A stretch of DNA of 64,000 nt from Candidatus Fermentibacteraceae bacterium (GTDB lineage: Bacteria; Fermentibacterota; Fermentibacteria; Fermentibacterales; JCC-6). Shown in pieces: positions 1-8,357 of the stretch (position 1 is its first letter; each line of letters starts with the position of its first letter). The DNA is taken from positions 3,871 through 67,870 of the forward strand of contig JADGDO010000009.1 of NCBI GenBank assembly GCA_016744855.1, given 5' to 3'. A model generated the notes under the pieces. That model saw only the letters and a program-made list of their open reading frames with translations, was not told where the DNA came from and did no database searches. Both the position numbers and the translations under genes were made by a program.

Positions 1-877
1 TCGCTTTGAACACTTCTAAAGAGGTTGGATCCATGAGGTCTTTCCGAGACTGGCCCAGGAGTTCTTCAGGGGTATAGCCCAAAATTTCTGTAACCTTATC
101 TGAGCAGTATGTATACTTCCCCTCAGGGTTTATCTCCCAAATCCAGTCAGCCATATTGTCAGCAACATCACGGAATCTAGAGTTACTTGCAGTTAGCTTC
201 TTTCTGGATGCCTCTTCCTCGAGTTGCAGAGCACGGAGATCATCTTTAACAAGTTTTAAAAGATCTACCAGCTCCATCAGTGGATTCTCACTTGAAACCG
301 GTAACTCATTTGCGTCATCACCGAAGAGTAGATCTCCTGTAAACTTGCAAATCTCATCGATTTGCTCTCTGGAAACTGTTATTCCATCATCCTCTGATGT
401 TACGTGGCCTTTTGAATTTATTAACTCGAATGCACTGTCAACAGAATCGGTATAAATAAACTTCTGGTTTACGAAGAAGGCGAAGAGCTTAAGTGCTGAT
501 TTAGTAAAATTTGAGGCCCCGCAGATATATGTTACCTCGGCGTGGCAGTTATATTTATTATTCAATCGGTTTAAAATATCTGCATAGGTTTTTCGGAGAG
601 ATACAGGTGTTTTATTCAAGTCTTTGTAATCAGCAATTCTGATATATGAGGTATCTGCCAGTTGGCCATCTCTGAAAACACTTTCGATAGCAGGTTCACA
701 TATAGTGATATCTTCAGCAGTCAGATCGCCACCCAGCGATGACAAGAAGAGCAATCCCGGGATCACACCGCTTCGGTAGTAAGAACCAGTTTCACTGTTA
801 CTGAAAGCCCACTCATCTCGGAACTCAACTTTGCTCTGAATAAACCGGGTACTATTTCTCGAAACAGATTTTACCAT
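1..877 (-). CDS. PAS-domain sensor protein, 3' part missing
   Basis: Reading leftwards from an ATG at 877 the frame stays open to the window edge (292 codons), so the C-terminus is missing. The start is preceded by an AGGGAGC ribosome site. The first ~130 residues form a compact alpha/beta region (YIRIADYKDLNK, TYICGASNFTKS) that I do not recognise by name. A charged helix follows (EDDLRAL-type heptads around residue 210), then a PAS domain begins near residue 235 (DNMADWIWEINPEGKYTYCS, EILGYTPEELLG). PAS domains of this kind usually sit in front of a histidine kinase or diguanylate cyclase, but the output domain is outside the window. The only nearby gene is the divergent operon starting at 1009. 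Confidence 0.75.
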   Translation of the reverse strand, partial: MVKSVSRNSTRFIQSKVEFRDEWAFSNSETGSYYRSGVIPGLLFLSSLGGDLTAEDITICEPAIESVFRDGQLADTSYIRIADYKDLNKTPVSLRKTYADILNRLNNKYNCHAEVTYICGASNFTKSALKLFAFFVNQKFIYTDSVDSAFELINSKGHVTSEDDGITVSREQIDEICKFTGDLLFGDDANELPVSSENPLMELVDLLKLVKDDLRALQLEEEASRKKLTASNSRFRDVADNMADWIWEINPEGKYTYCSDKVTEILGYTPEELLGQSRKDLMDPTSLEVFKA

Positions 878-1008
878 GTTCTGCTCCCTGCTTTTGCGTG
901 ACAGCTAAGAATACGAAATGATTATATTTTGTGCAAGCAAAGTTCAGAGCAATGAACTTCCATATTCAGTATACATAAGCACAAGACTTTTACGGTCAGA
1001 GAGAAAAG

Positions 1009-1428
1009 ATGAGAAAGCAATACCATTTTCGCCCCTCAGAGCGAGGACTCCTCGCCTGGAATGTGGATCGGCTGGTCGAGCTGACTTCGGATCTTACTCC
1101 TGTCGATATCCCTCTCTCTGCCATACGTGAACTTGATGAGCCATTTTGGTACGGCCGAGATGGAGATATAGCAACATGCAGGAGTGTTGCACTGCACGCG
1201 AAACTGATTAGTGAGACAGATCTTAGTTACCCCATTATCCTATCGCGGGATGGAGGAGTGATGGACGGTATGCACAGGGTGTGCAAGGCCCTCACTCTTG
1301 GGAATAAAACGATCTCTGCAGTTCAGTTCAAGCAGGACCCTGAACCAGATCATGTTGGGATTGCCCCGGAAGATCTTTCATACGAGGAAGATGGGCAAAA
1401 AACCCATTCTGACAGTTTCGGAGAGTGA
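1009..1428 (+). CDS. ParB/sulfiredoxin-fold-like small protein
   Basis: 139-residue soluble protein. The stretch YPIILSRDGGVMDGMHRVCK resembles the ParB/Srx-fold core, in which a strand is followed by DGxHR and a helix. In ParB this segment binds CTP or nucleotide; related stand-alone proteins are mostly uncharacterised. It lacks a ParB helix-turn-helix, so a chromosome-partition role is unlikely. It is the first gene of the glycyl radical operon, and the activase start codon follows its TGA by one base, so the two are probably translationally coupled. The fold call rests on the motif only; the function is unknown. Confidence 0.6.
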   Translation: MRKQYHFRPSERGLLAWNVDRLVELTSDLTPVDIPLSAIRELDEPFWYGRDGDIATCRSVALHAKLISETDLSYPIILSRDGGVMDGMHRVCKALTLGNKTISAVQFKQDPEPDHVGIAPEDLSYEEDGQKTHSDSFGE

Positions 1429-1429
1429 C

Positions 1430-2299
1430 TTGAGCAAAGGAATTATTTTTGATGTAAAGAGATTTTCTATTCATGACGGCCCTGGAATTCGAACAACATT
1501 TTTCCTAAAGGGTTGCCCCTTGTCGTGTGTGTGGTGCCAGAACCCTGAAAGCATCTCAGAGGGGGCTCAGATAGTTTTTCACCCTTCCCGATGCATCGAC
1601 TGCGGGGCTTGTCTTGAGGCATGTCCAGGTGGCAAACTCGATACCACTGAATGCATAAGGTGCGGTGCGTGCGTAGATGTGTGCTGTACTACTGCCAGAG
1701 AAGTACTAGGGAAAATGCTTTCACCAGGACAGGTTATGAATTCCATTCTGCGCGATCGGGTGTTTTTTGAAGAATCCGGTGGAGGTGTTACTTTCTCCGG
1801 AGGTGAGCCCATGAAACAGATTGATTTCCTTAAGGATATCCTCCATCTTTGCAAAGAGAGTAAGATCAGGACTGCTGTGGATACGTGTGGTTATGCAAGT
1901 TGGGAGAGTTTTGATAAGACCTTAGAGAATACCGACCTTTTTCTGTATGATGTTAAGCATCTGGATAGTGACATTCATGAAAGGTTCACGGGTGTCGGTA
2001 ACAAACTCATACTGGAAAACCTGATCAAGCTTGCAGAATCCGGAGCAACCATTATTCTAAGAATTCCACTTGTCGGTGGATTTAACGATAACAGAGATTT
2101 TTTTCTGAGAGCAACAGAATTTGTAAATGAACTTCCTCGATATCAGGCTGTTGATATTCTTGCATGTCACGATTTTGCCAGGGGAAAGTACCGCATGCTT
2201 AATAGGGAGCTGTGCTGTACCATCCCTGAAGACGGTAAGCTTGAGGAATTCAAACAGATTTTATCCAGTGCCGGGATATATGGAAGTGAGGAAATATGA
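1430..2299 (+). CDS. Glycyl radical enzyme activating protein (radical SAM)
   Basis: Activase that uses S-adenosylmethionine and a 4Fe-4S cluster to put the glycyl radical on its partner enzyme encoded next door. From the TTG at 1430 the protein has 289 residues. Cys29-x3-Cys33-x2-Cys36 is the radical SAM cluster motif. Two ferredoxin-type CX2CX2CX3C motifs follow (Cys55-Cys65 and Cys75-Cys85), as in the activases of the HypD/diol-dehydratase/HPAD group but not of classical PflA. VTFSGGEP is the SAM-binding GGEP motif. I chose TTG 1430 because GGAG at 1420-1423 lies six bases upstream and the known N-terminus (GIIFDVKRFSIHDGPGIR) starts right after it; ATG 1391 is the alternative. Its stop overlaps the next start (ATGA). 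Confidence 0.9.
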   Translation: MSKGIIFDVKRFSIHDGPGIRTTFFLKGCPLSCVWCQNPESISEGAQIVFHPSRCIDCGACLEACPGGKLDTTECIRCGACVDVCCTTAREVLGKMLSPGQVMNSILRDRVFFEESGGGVTFSGGEPMKQIDFLKDILHLCKESKIRTAVDTCGYASWESFDKTLENTDLFLYDVKHLDSDIHERFTGVGNKLILENLIKLAESGATIILRIPLVGGFNDNRDFFLRATEFVNELPRYQAVDILACHDFARGKYRMLNRELCCTIPEDGKLEEFKQILSSAGIYGSEEI

Positions 2300-4650
2300 A
2301 TGATAGGGTGAGGATACTGAGGGAAGCCAGCCTCGCTGCAGTTCCTGAAATTTCTTCAGAACGGGCAGTCATATTGACTGAATTCTATTCCGGAATCGAC
2401 TTAGAGAATTTACCTATTCCCGTTCAGAGGGCAATGGCATTCAAATACCTTATGGGAAATCGATCTGTTTACATTGGAACCGGTGAATTGATTGTGGGCG
2501 AGAAAGGCCCTGTTCCCAAGGCTGTTCCAACTTACCCCGAGTTGTGTTGTCATACACTTGAGGATCTGAGGCTTCTTGATTCAAGAGAAAAAACTCCCTT
2601 CAGTGTATCAGAAGAAGTTATTGAAGTGTACCGGGACAAAATAATTCCTTTCTGGCAGGGAAAAACCATGAGGGATTTCATTTTTGATTCAATGGAAAAA
2701 CGCTGGTTGGATGCTTACGGAGCTGGTGTTTTTACCGAATTTATGGAGCAGCGTTCGCCCGGGCACACAGTTCTCGATGACAAAATCTATGGAAACGGTT
2801 TTATGAGCTTTATTTCCACAGCTGAAACTGGATTAGCTGGTGAAACAGATCCCAACAAACAGGCAGAACTCCGTGCAATGATAATTTCCATGAAAGCTCT
2901 TATCCGATTTGCAGAAAGACATGCAGAACAAGCTCAAGAGCTTTCTCTTACTGAAACTGATCCTGACCTGAAGAATGAACTTTTACAGATAGCAGAGATT
3001 TGCAGCAGAGTGCCCAGGCATGCTCCCTCAACATTCAGAGAAGCTTTGCAGTATTACTGGTTTGTTCATCTTGGGGTAACTACAGAGCTTAATCCCTGGG
3101 ATGCATTCTGCCCCGGTAAACTTGATCAGCATCTGTACCCATTTTACAGAAGAGAAATTGATTCAGGACAACTTACAAGAGAAGAAGCGGAGGAGCTGCT
3201 TCACTGCTTCTGGATAAAATTTAACAATCAACCCGCTCCGCCTAAAGTAGGGGTAACTGCTGCCGAAAGCAGTACATATACGGACTTTGCTCAGATTAAC
3301 CTGGGTGGTGTTAAACCCGACGGTACAGATGGTGTTAATGAACTCACATACCTGCTTCTGGATGTGATACAGGATATGCGCCTGCTTCAGCCCAGCTCAT
3401 CTGTTCAGGTAAGCAGAGAAAATCCCGATGAATACATTCTGCGAGCTGCTGAAATTATTAAAACTGGTTTTGGCCAACCCTCGGTGTTCAACACCGAGAT
3501 GATAATTAAGGAATTGCTTAGGCAGGGAAAAACACTTGCTGATGCGAGATGCGGTGGTACCAGTGGATGTGTTGAAACCGGCGCTTTCGGCAAGGAAAAT
3601 TACTGCCTTACCGGGTATTTCAACCTTACGAAAATACTTGAACTTACACTCGATAACGGATACGATTTCAGAACTGATAAACAACTTGGTCCTGTGAGCG
3701 GTAAGGCTGAGGACCTTGAAACTTTCAAAGGGCTATTCGAAGCGTTCAGAGAGCAGCTAGAATATTTTACAGACCTGAAGATAGAGGGCAATAGAAGAAT
3801 TGAGCGGTTGTACGCAGAGAAACTGCCCGTGCCATTTCTTTCCGTGTTGATAGATGACTGCATAGAGAAAGGTATTGATTACCACTCAGGTGGAGCACGA
3901 TACGATACCAGTTACATACAGGGAGTAGGGCTGGGTACTGTCACCGATTCCCTTTCTTCGATTAAGACCCATGTGTTTGATAAGAGTGCTCTTTCAATGA
4001 AAGAGCTGTCAATCATCCTTCACCGTAATTTCGATAATCCGGAGGATGAAAGAATCAGACAGTTGTTTATGAACAGAACACCTGCCTACGGAAATGATGA
4101 TGACTCGGCAGACTCGATAATGGTTGATGTTTTCAATTCATTCTTTAACGCGGTTGATGGTATAAAGAACACAAGAGGAGGGGAGTACCGTATAAACATG
4201 CTTCCCACTACCTGTCATGTGTATTTCGGCTCCGTTATCGGTGCCACGGCCGACGGAAGGTTCGCCGGGAAACCATTGTCGGAGGGAATTAGCCCTGTTC
4301 AGGGTAGAGACAGAAAAGGGCCTACAGCTGTTTTACTCTCTGCTGCAAAGATGGACCACTCCCTTACCGGGGGTACCCTGCTGAATCAGAGATTTACTCC
4401 TCAGATTCTTGCCGATAAGTCTGGACTGAAGAAACTGGTACATCTTATCAGAGGGTACTTCAGGCTTGGCGGACATCACATTCAGTTCAATGTTGTCGAT
4501 TCAGAAACTCTAAGAGAAGCACAGAAATTCCCTGAAAATCATAGAGACCTTATTGTAAGGGTCGCGGGTTACAGTGATTACTTCTGTGATTTAAGCCCCG
4601 ACCTTCAGGAGGAGATTATCTCCCGAACTGCTCACGCTAGCATGTTGTAA
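2296..4650 (+). CDS. hypD: Glycyl radical enzyme, probably trans-4-hydroxy-L-proline dehydratase (HypD-like)
   Basis: 784 residues, a full-length glycyl radical enzyme of the pyruvate formate-lyase superfamily. The catalytic Cys425 lies in GGTSGCVETGAFGKENY with the general base Glu427 (the CVE motif of the dehydratase/decarboxylase branch). The radical site is Gly758 in RVAGYSDYF. The wording around Cys425 and the C-terminus (VRVAGYSDYFCDLSPDLQ) look to me most like HypD, which dehydrates trans-4-hydroxyproline to pyrroline-5-carboxylate; other CVE enzymes (propanediol dehydratase, choline lyase, isethionate lyase) fit less well. No proC reductase, microcompartment gene or transporter is adjacent, so the substrate is not confirmed by context. 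Overlaps the activase by four bases, the usual arrangement. Confidence 0.85.
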   Translation: MNDRVRILREASLAAVPEISSERAVILTEFYSGIDLENLPIPVQRAMAFKYLMGNRSVYIGTGELIVGEKGPVPKAVPTYPELCCHTLEDLRLLDSREKTPFSVSEEVIEVYRDKIIPFWQGKTMRDFIFDSMEKRWLDAYGAGVFTEFMEQRSPGHTVLDDKIYGNGFMSFISTAETGLAGETDPNKQAELRAMIISMKALIRFAERHAEQAQELSLTETDPDLKNELLQIAEICSRVPRHAPSTFREALQYYWFVHLGVTTELNPWDAFCPGKLDQHLYPFYRREIDSGQLTREEAEELLHCFWIKFNNQPAPPKVGVTAAESSTYTDFAQINLGGVKPDGTDGVNELTYLLLDVIQDMRLLQPSSSVQVSRENPDEYILRAAEIIKTGFGQPSVFNTEMIIKELLRQGKTLADARCGGTSGCVETGAFGKENYCLTGYFNLTKILELTLDNGYDFRTDKQLGPVSGKAEDLETFKGLFEAFREQLEYFTDLKIEGNRRIERLYAEKLPVPFLSVLIDDCIEKGIDYHSGGARYDTSYIQGVGLGTVTDSLSSIKTHVFDKSALSMKELSIILHRNFDNPEDERIRQLFMNRTPAYGNDDDSADSIMVDVFNSFFNAVDGIKNTRGGEYRINMLPTTCHVYFGSVIGATADGRFAGKPLSEGISPVQGRDRKGPTAVLLSAAKMDHSLTGGTLLNQRFTPQILADKSGLKKLVHLIRGYFRLGGHHIQFNVVDSETLREAQKFPENHRDLIVRVAGYSDYFCDLSPDLQEEIISRTAHASML

Positions 4651-4666
4651 AGAAAAAGGTGAAACT

Positions 4667-5365
4667 GTGAAAACTGTTCAGTTCAGGTACGGTAAAGACA
4701 ATCTAGGGTATCTTATTCACGGTCAAGAATATGCCATGGCTGTTGATGGTGGGGCAGTTGGTGAGATCATTCATTATCTGAGAGACAATAGTCTGAAACT
4801 TGAGTTTGTTACCAACACCCATTCTCATGGGGACCACACCTGTGGTAACAGGGAACTGCTGGGAATCACCGGAGCTGAATTTCTTGATGTCGGAACTCTG
4901 CCTGAACTTGGAAGCATAGGGCTGGAAGGCTCTGAGATTAAAGTAATTCCCACACCCGGGCACACATCAGATTCTCTCTGCTTCCTTTTTGATGATGTTC
5001 TTCTTTCAGGAGATACGCTGTTTATGGGCAAAGTGGGAAGGTGCTTCACAGGGGATATTCACAGCTTCTATCTTTCAATAAAGAAGATACTGGCCCTTTC
5101 TGACGAGACTGTGGTATATGCCGGGCACGACTATGTTCTCGAGTATCTTAAAACGGCGAAGGAGCTGCAGCCTGCGAATTCATTCATTTCAGAATACCTT
5201 ATGGAATATAATCCTGACCTGGTAAAATCCACTTTGGGAGCGGAAAAAAAGATTGATCCCTTCATTAGCTTTAATGAACCGGAGATTATAGAGTTACTGA
5301 TAAGCAGGAAGCTTCCTGTCGACACCGAATTTGATAGGTTCAGTTCCATTATGTCGCTTATCTAG
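4667..5365 (+). CDS. Metallo-beta-lactamase-fold hydrolase (glyoxalase II-like)
   Basis: 232 residues starting at GTG 4667 behind an AAGGTG ribosome site. His52-x-His54-x-Asp56-His57 (THSHGDHTCG) is the dinuclear metal motif. The later metal ligands are seen in PTPGHTSDSL, LSGDTLF and YAGHDY. This is the layout of small glyoxalase II-like thioesterases, although the substrate cannot be read from the sequence. It lies 16 bases downstream of the glycyl radical enzyme and just before an HD hydrolase, so it is probably co-transcribed with them. It may process a product or a toxic by-product of that pathway, which is an inference from position only. Confidence 0.85.
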   Translation: MKTVQFRYGKDNLGYLIHGQEYAMAVDGGAVGEIIHYLRDNSLKLEFVTNTHSHGDHTCGNRELLGITGAEFLDVGTLPELGSIGLEGSEIKVIPTPGHTSDSLCFLFDDVLLSGDTLFMGKVGRCFTGDIHSFYLSIKKILALSDETVVYAGHDYVLEYLKTAKELQPANSFISEYLMEYNPDLVKSTLGAEKKIDPFISFNEPEIIELLISRKLPVDTEFDRFSSIMSLI

Positions 5366-5375
5366 AAGGAGAAAC

Positions 5376-5984
5376 ATGTCCACAAAATATCCATCACGCG
5401 AAGAAGCTTTCGCATTGCTTACCGAATACAATCAGAGTGAATCTCTGCTGAACCATGCACTTTCCGTTGAAGCTGTGATGCGCCACATAGCTTTGCTCAA
5501 CGGTGAGGACCCTGAAAAGTGGGGAGTCATCGGACTCGTTCATGATCTGGACTATGAAAAATACCCGGAGATTCATTGTCAGAAAACAGAGGAAATCCTC
5601 ATTGAGCGTGGCTGGCCTGAGGAATACATCCGTTCTGTTCTTTCGCATGCCTGGGAACTTTGCACCGATGTTAAACCTGAATCTCTCATGGAGAAATACC
5701 TCTACGCTATAGATGAGCTCACAGGTCTTGTTACTGCCTGTGTTCTGGTTCGCCCATCTAAAAGCCTCATGGATCTGAAGGTTAAATCTGTAAGAAAGAA
5801 GTGGAAGGCAAAACACTTCGCCGCCGGAGCCAGCAGAGAGGTTATGCAAAAGGGTGCCGATATGCTGGGTGTTGAAGTTAGTGACCTTATTCAGATGGTT
5901 ATTGATGGAATGCGAACCGTTGCATCTGACATTTCTCTCGACGGTTCTCTGGCTGTACCGAGTACGCCGATACTTGACAAATAG
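5376..5984 (+). CDS. HD-domain hydrolase
   Basis: 202 residues from ATG 5376, chosen because AGAAGGAG precedes it by a few bases; an upstream ATG at 5331 would lie inside the previous gene. The HD superfamily metal ligands are visible: His27 in NHALSVEAVMRHIA, the His56-Asp57 pair in GLVHDLDYEKYPEIH, and a later His in LSHAWEL. Proteins of this kind (GLxHDLDYE type) are common in anaerobes and are thought to be nucleotide or phosphate-ester hydrolases, without a known substrate. It is the last gene of the glycyl radical operon. The stop codon overlaps the predicted promoter of the lysine riboswitch. Confidence 0.8.
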   Translation: MSTKYPSREEAFALLTEYNQSESLLNHALSVEAVMRHIALLNGEDPEKWGVIGLVHDLDYEKYPEIHCQKTEEILIERGWPEEYIRSVLSHAWELCTDVKPESLMEKYLYAIDELTGLVTACVLVRPSKSLMDLKVKSVRKKWKAKHFAAGASREVMQKGADMLGVEVSDLIQMVIDGMRTVASDISLDGSLAVPSTPILDK

Positions 5985-6002
5985 CAGATTCATAGTTAGA
6001 AA
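5974..6002 (+). promoter_or_regulatory. Predicted sigma-70-type promoter of the lysA leader
   Basis: Perfect -35 TTGACA at 5974-5979, a 17-base spacer and a weak -10 TAGAAA at 5997-6002. It overlaps the stop codon of the HD gene. Transcription would start about 15 bases before the lysine aptamer. The weak -10 box keeps the confidence moderate. Confidence 0.45.
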
Positions 6003-6021
6003 CGGCCCTTGTTGTTAACAA

Positions 6022-6186
6022 AGAATAGAGGCGCCTGTCTTATCAGTAGACCGATGAATACACGGAGCGGATCCGTCAGCGGTTGAAAGGATTTCAGGCC
6101 GAAGCAGTCCGGTGCCGCAACCGGATTTCTGGTGCGACGAGTGAATAACCTTCGTACTGTCACGATCAACGTGGAGAGCTATTCGG
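6022..6186 (+). ncRNA. Lysine riboswitch (L box) aptamer
   Basis: The 5' side has GAATAGAGGCGCC followed by AGTAGACCGATG, the typical AGAGGxGC...AGTA opening. The middle holds AAAGGATTTCAGGCCGAAGC (the GCCGAAG core), then GGTGCGACGAGTGAATAA, CTGTCACG and GTGGAGAGCTATTC. The closing helix P1 pairs GAATAG (6023-6028) with CTATTC (6179-6184). The order and wording match my memory of the Bacillus subtilis lysC leader. Downstream is an intrinsic terminator and then lysA, so lysine binding should end transcription before the diaminopimelate decarboxylase gene. Confidence 0.9.
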
Positions 6187-6210
6187 TAAGACAGTACTGT
6201 AAGTGCTATC

Positions 6211-6239
6211 ACCGATGGTTTCATACCATCGGTTTTTTC
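6211..6239 (+). terminator. Riboswitch-controlled intrinsic terminator
   Basis: ACCGATGGT (6211-6219), loop TTCAT, ACCATCGGT (6225-6233): a perfect nine-base-pair stem followed by TTTTTCT. It lies 24 bases downstream of the aptamer and 40 bases upstream of lysA, as expected for the OFF state of a transcription-attenuating lysine riboswitch. Confidence 0.9.
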
Positions 6240-6278
6240 TTTCCGGGTGAAGCTCAGTGGTAACACTGGAGGCTGAAA

Positions 6279-7622
6279 ATGCGTTTTTTTAATGAAGGAT
6301 CTCTTTCCTCATCTACTGTACAGAGAGTTGTACATCGATACGGAACACCGGCTTATATCTATGATGAATCTGCTCTACGAAGCAGGTGCAGAGAGCTGGT
6401 TTTACTCAAACACACCCATTCCATCAATGTGCGATATGCAATGAAAGCAAATTCATCTGCAGCAATTTTGCAGATTGTAACCGATGAAGGACTAGATATC
6501 GATGCCAGTTCTCCTGAAGAGGTTGAAAGAGCGATTCTTGCCGGTATTGATCCTTCAAGGATTCTTCTTACCAGTCAGCAGGTTCCTACTGAAAGGACAC
6601 TTGCTTTTTTGGAAGAGAAACTTCAAGATGGTTTGCTTTTTAATGCATGTTCGCTTGGCCAGCTCAGGGCAGTAGCTCCTCTTGTACAGGGTGGGAGATT
6701 TCCTCTTTACATAAGGATTCATCCAGGTACTGGTAGCGGGGAATCCAGCACTAGGAATACCGGATCAAATTACAGCTGTTTCGGGGTCTGTACAAAAGAT
6801 CTTGAAGAAGTTACTGACATCGTTGAGAAGAACAGTATTCTGGTGCGTGGAGTTCACATACATATTGGTTCAGGAAGTGACTCTGCAGTCTGGCTTGATA
6901 CTGTCTCAAAAGGGGTGACTTTCGTTCAGAGGCATTTCCCGGAGGTTGAAGTGTTGAATCTCGGTGGTGGTTTTAAAACGGCTAGAATGCCCGATGAAAT
7001 CACTGCTGATGTTTCATCGATGGTAGCACATGCATGCGAAGTGCTCGATCAATTTGCTGTTGAAACCGGCAGGCATCTCAAACTGGAGATTGAACCCGGA
7101 ACCTTTGTTGCAGCTTCTGCAGGCTATCTTGCTACCAGGGTTATGGAGTTGAAATCGACCGGTGAGTCCGGATATGAATTTGTACTTCTTGATTCCGGAA
7201 TGGAGGCAAACACCAGACCTCTTCTCTACGGAGCCCGACACCCATTTTTTGTCTTCCGCGGCAAGGGAGAGATAGTCCACTCTGATTTCAATCCGGATCC
7301 TGAGAGAGGCAAGACCACTGAAGCAGTAGTTGTTGGGAAATGCTGTGAAACAGGGGACAGCCAAACTATTGACTCAGCTGGAGAAATAGCACCAAGAAAG
7401 TTTTCTCTTCCCCGTCCAGGTGACACATTCCTCATAGGCGGCTCTGGTGCTTACTGTTCGTCTATGGCTCCATCCGGTTATAATTCCAGTCTTCAGTTGA
7501 GGGAAGTTTTGGTGCGACCTGATGGGAGCAGTTTTGTTATCCGCAGACCGCAAACAATGAATCAGCTGATTGAGAACGAGGAACACCTTCCGGAATTTGT
7601 CTCTAATAAGGAGGTATTGTGA
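6279..7622 (+). CDS. lysA: Diaminopimelate decarboxylase
   Basis: 447 residues, fold type III PLP decarboxylase that makes L-lysine from meso-diaminopimelate. Lys56 in VRYAMKANS is the PLP lysine. Later motifs are HIHIGSGSD, LNLGGGFK, EIEPGTF, the active-site Cys/Glu stretch KCCETGDS and GAYCSSMAPSGYNS. The start has a TGGAGG ribosome site. The lysine riboswitch just upstream strongly supports the lysine pathway over the related ornithine or carboxynorspermidine decarboxylases. The stop overlaps the next gene's GTG start by four bases. Confidence 0.93.
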   Translation: MRFFNEGSLSSSTVQRVVHRYGTPAYIYDESALRSRCRELVLLKHTHSINVRYAMKANSSAAILQIVTDEGLDIDASSPEEVERAILAGIDPSRILLTSQQVPTERTLAFLEEKLQDGLLFNACSLGQLRAVAPLVQGGRFPLYIRIHPGTGSGESSTRNTGSNYSCFGVCTKDLEEVTDIVEKNSILVRGVHIHIGSGSDSAVWLDTVSKGVTFVQRHFPEVEVLNLGGGFKTARMPDEITADVSSMVAHACEVLDQFAVETGRHLKLEIEPGTFVAASAGYLATRVMELKSTGESGYEFVLLDSGMEANTRPLLYGARHPFFVFRGKGEIVHSDFNPDPERGKTTEAVVVGKCCETGDSQTIDSAGEIAPRKFSLPRPGDTFLIGGSGAYCSSMAPSGYNSSLQLREVLVRPDGSSFVIRRPQTMNQLIENEEHLPEFVSNKEVL

Positions 7623-8320
7623 CCGGTACACTTGTAAACACAGCTGCTGTTCTGGTCGGAGGCCTTGCGGGTACTTTGCTGGGATCAGGACTTTCTGAGA
7701 GAATCAGGGAGACTGTGATTACAGGCATGAGCTTGGTTGTTGTTGTGCTGGGAATGAAAATGGCACTTGAAACATCCAACATTCTAATTGTTCTGGGAAG
7801 TATCACCCTCGGAGGAATTACCGGTGAAATTATTCATCTCCAGAGACGTCTCGATTCACTGGGAAACTTTCTTGAAAGGAAGATCTCAAAGTATCCATTT
7901 CTTTCCAGGGGAAAGTTCAGTCAGGGGTTTGTAACAGCCAGTCTTTTATTTTGTGTCGGACCGATGACAATCCTCGGTTCAATACAGGATGGTCTTTCTG
8001 GAGACAGTTCACTTCTGATAGTGAAAAGCGTTCTTGATGGATTTGCCGCCCTAGCATTTGCAAGTGTTCTCGGAATGGGAGTGACCTTCTCAGCGGTTGT
8101 TGTTCTTGTGGTGCAGGGCTCACTAACACTCGGTTCTTCACTTTTCAGTGAAATACTGACAGAGGGAATGGTTTCTGAGCTCACCGCCACTGGAGGAGTA
8201 ATTATGTTGGGAATTGCTGTTCATATGCTGGAGCTCAAGAAATTAAGGTTGGCCAATTACCTTCCCGCATTGCTCTTTGCTCCCCTGATTGTCTGGATTT
8301 CATGTATAATTCAAGGGTAG
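7619..8320 (+). CDS. DUF554 family membrane protein
   Basis: 233 residues, about seven hydrophobic segments. The N-terminus (GTLVNTAAVLVGGLAGTLLG) and the central CVGPMTILGSIQDG are characteristic of the DUF554/YdfK family of inner-membrane proteins, whose function is not established. Starts with GTG overlapping the lysA stop (GTGA), so it is translationally coupled to lysA and under the same riboswitch. A link to amino-acid transport is possible from the context but is not shown by the sequence. Confidence 0.85.
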   Translation: MTGTLVNTAAVLVGGLAGTLLGSGLSERIRETVITGMSLVVVVLGMKMALETSNILIVLGSITLGGITGEIIHLQRRLDSLGNFLERKISKYPFLSRGKFSQGFVTASLLFCVGPMTILGSIQDGLSGDSSLLIVKSVLDGFAALAFASVLGMGVTFSAVVVLVVQGSLTLGSSLFSEILTEGMVSELTATGGVIMLGIAVHMLELKKLRLANYLPALLFAPLIVWISCIIQG

Positions 8321-8357
8321 TAGGGATAGAAGTGAAAAACAGAGAAAAGAGTTCCAC

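Noticed and set aside
5394-5993. 199-codon minus-strand open frame over the HD hydrolase gene
   Set aside because: The opposite strand carries a clear HD protein with a ribosome site; the minus product is unlike any protein.
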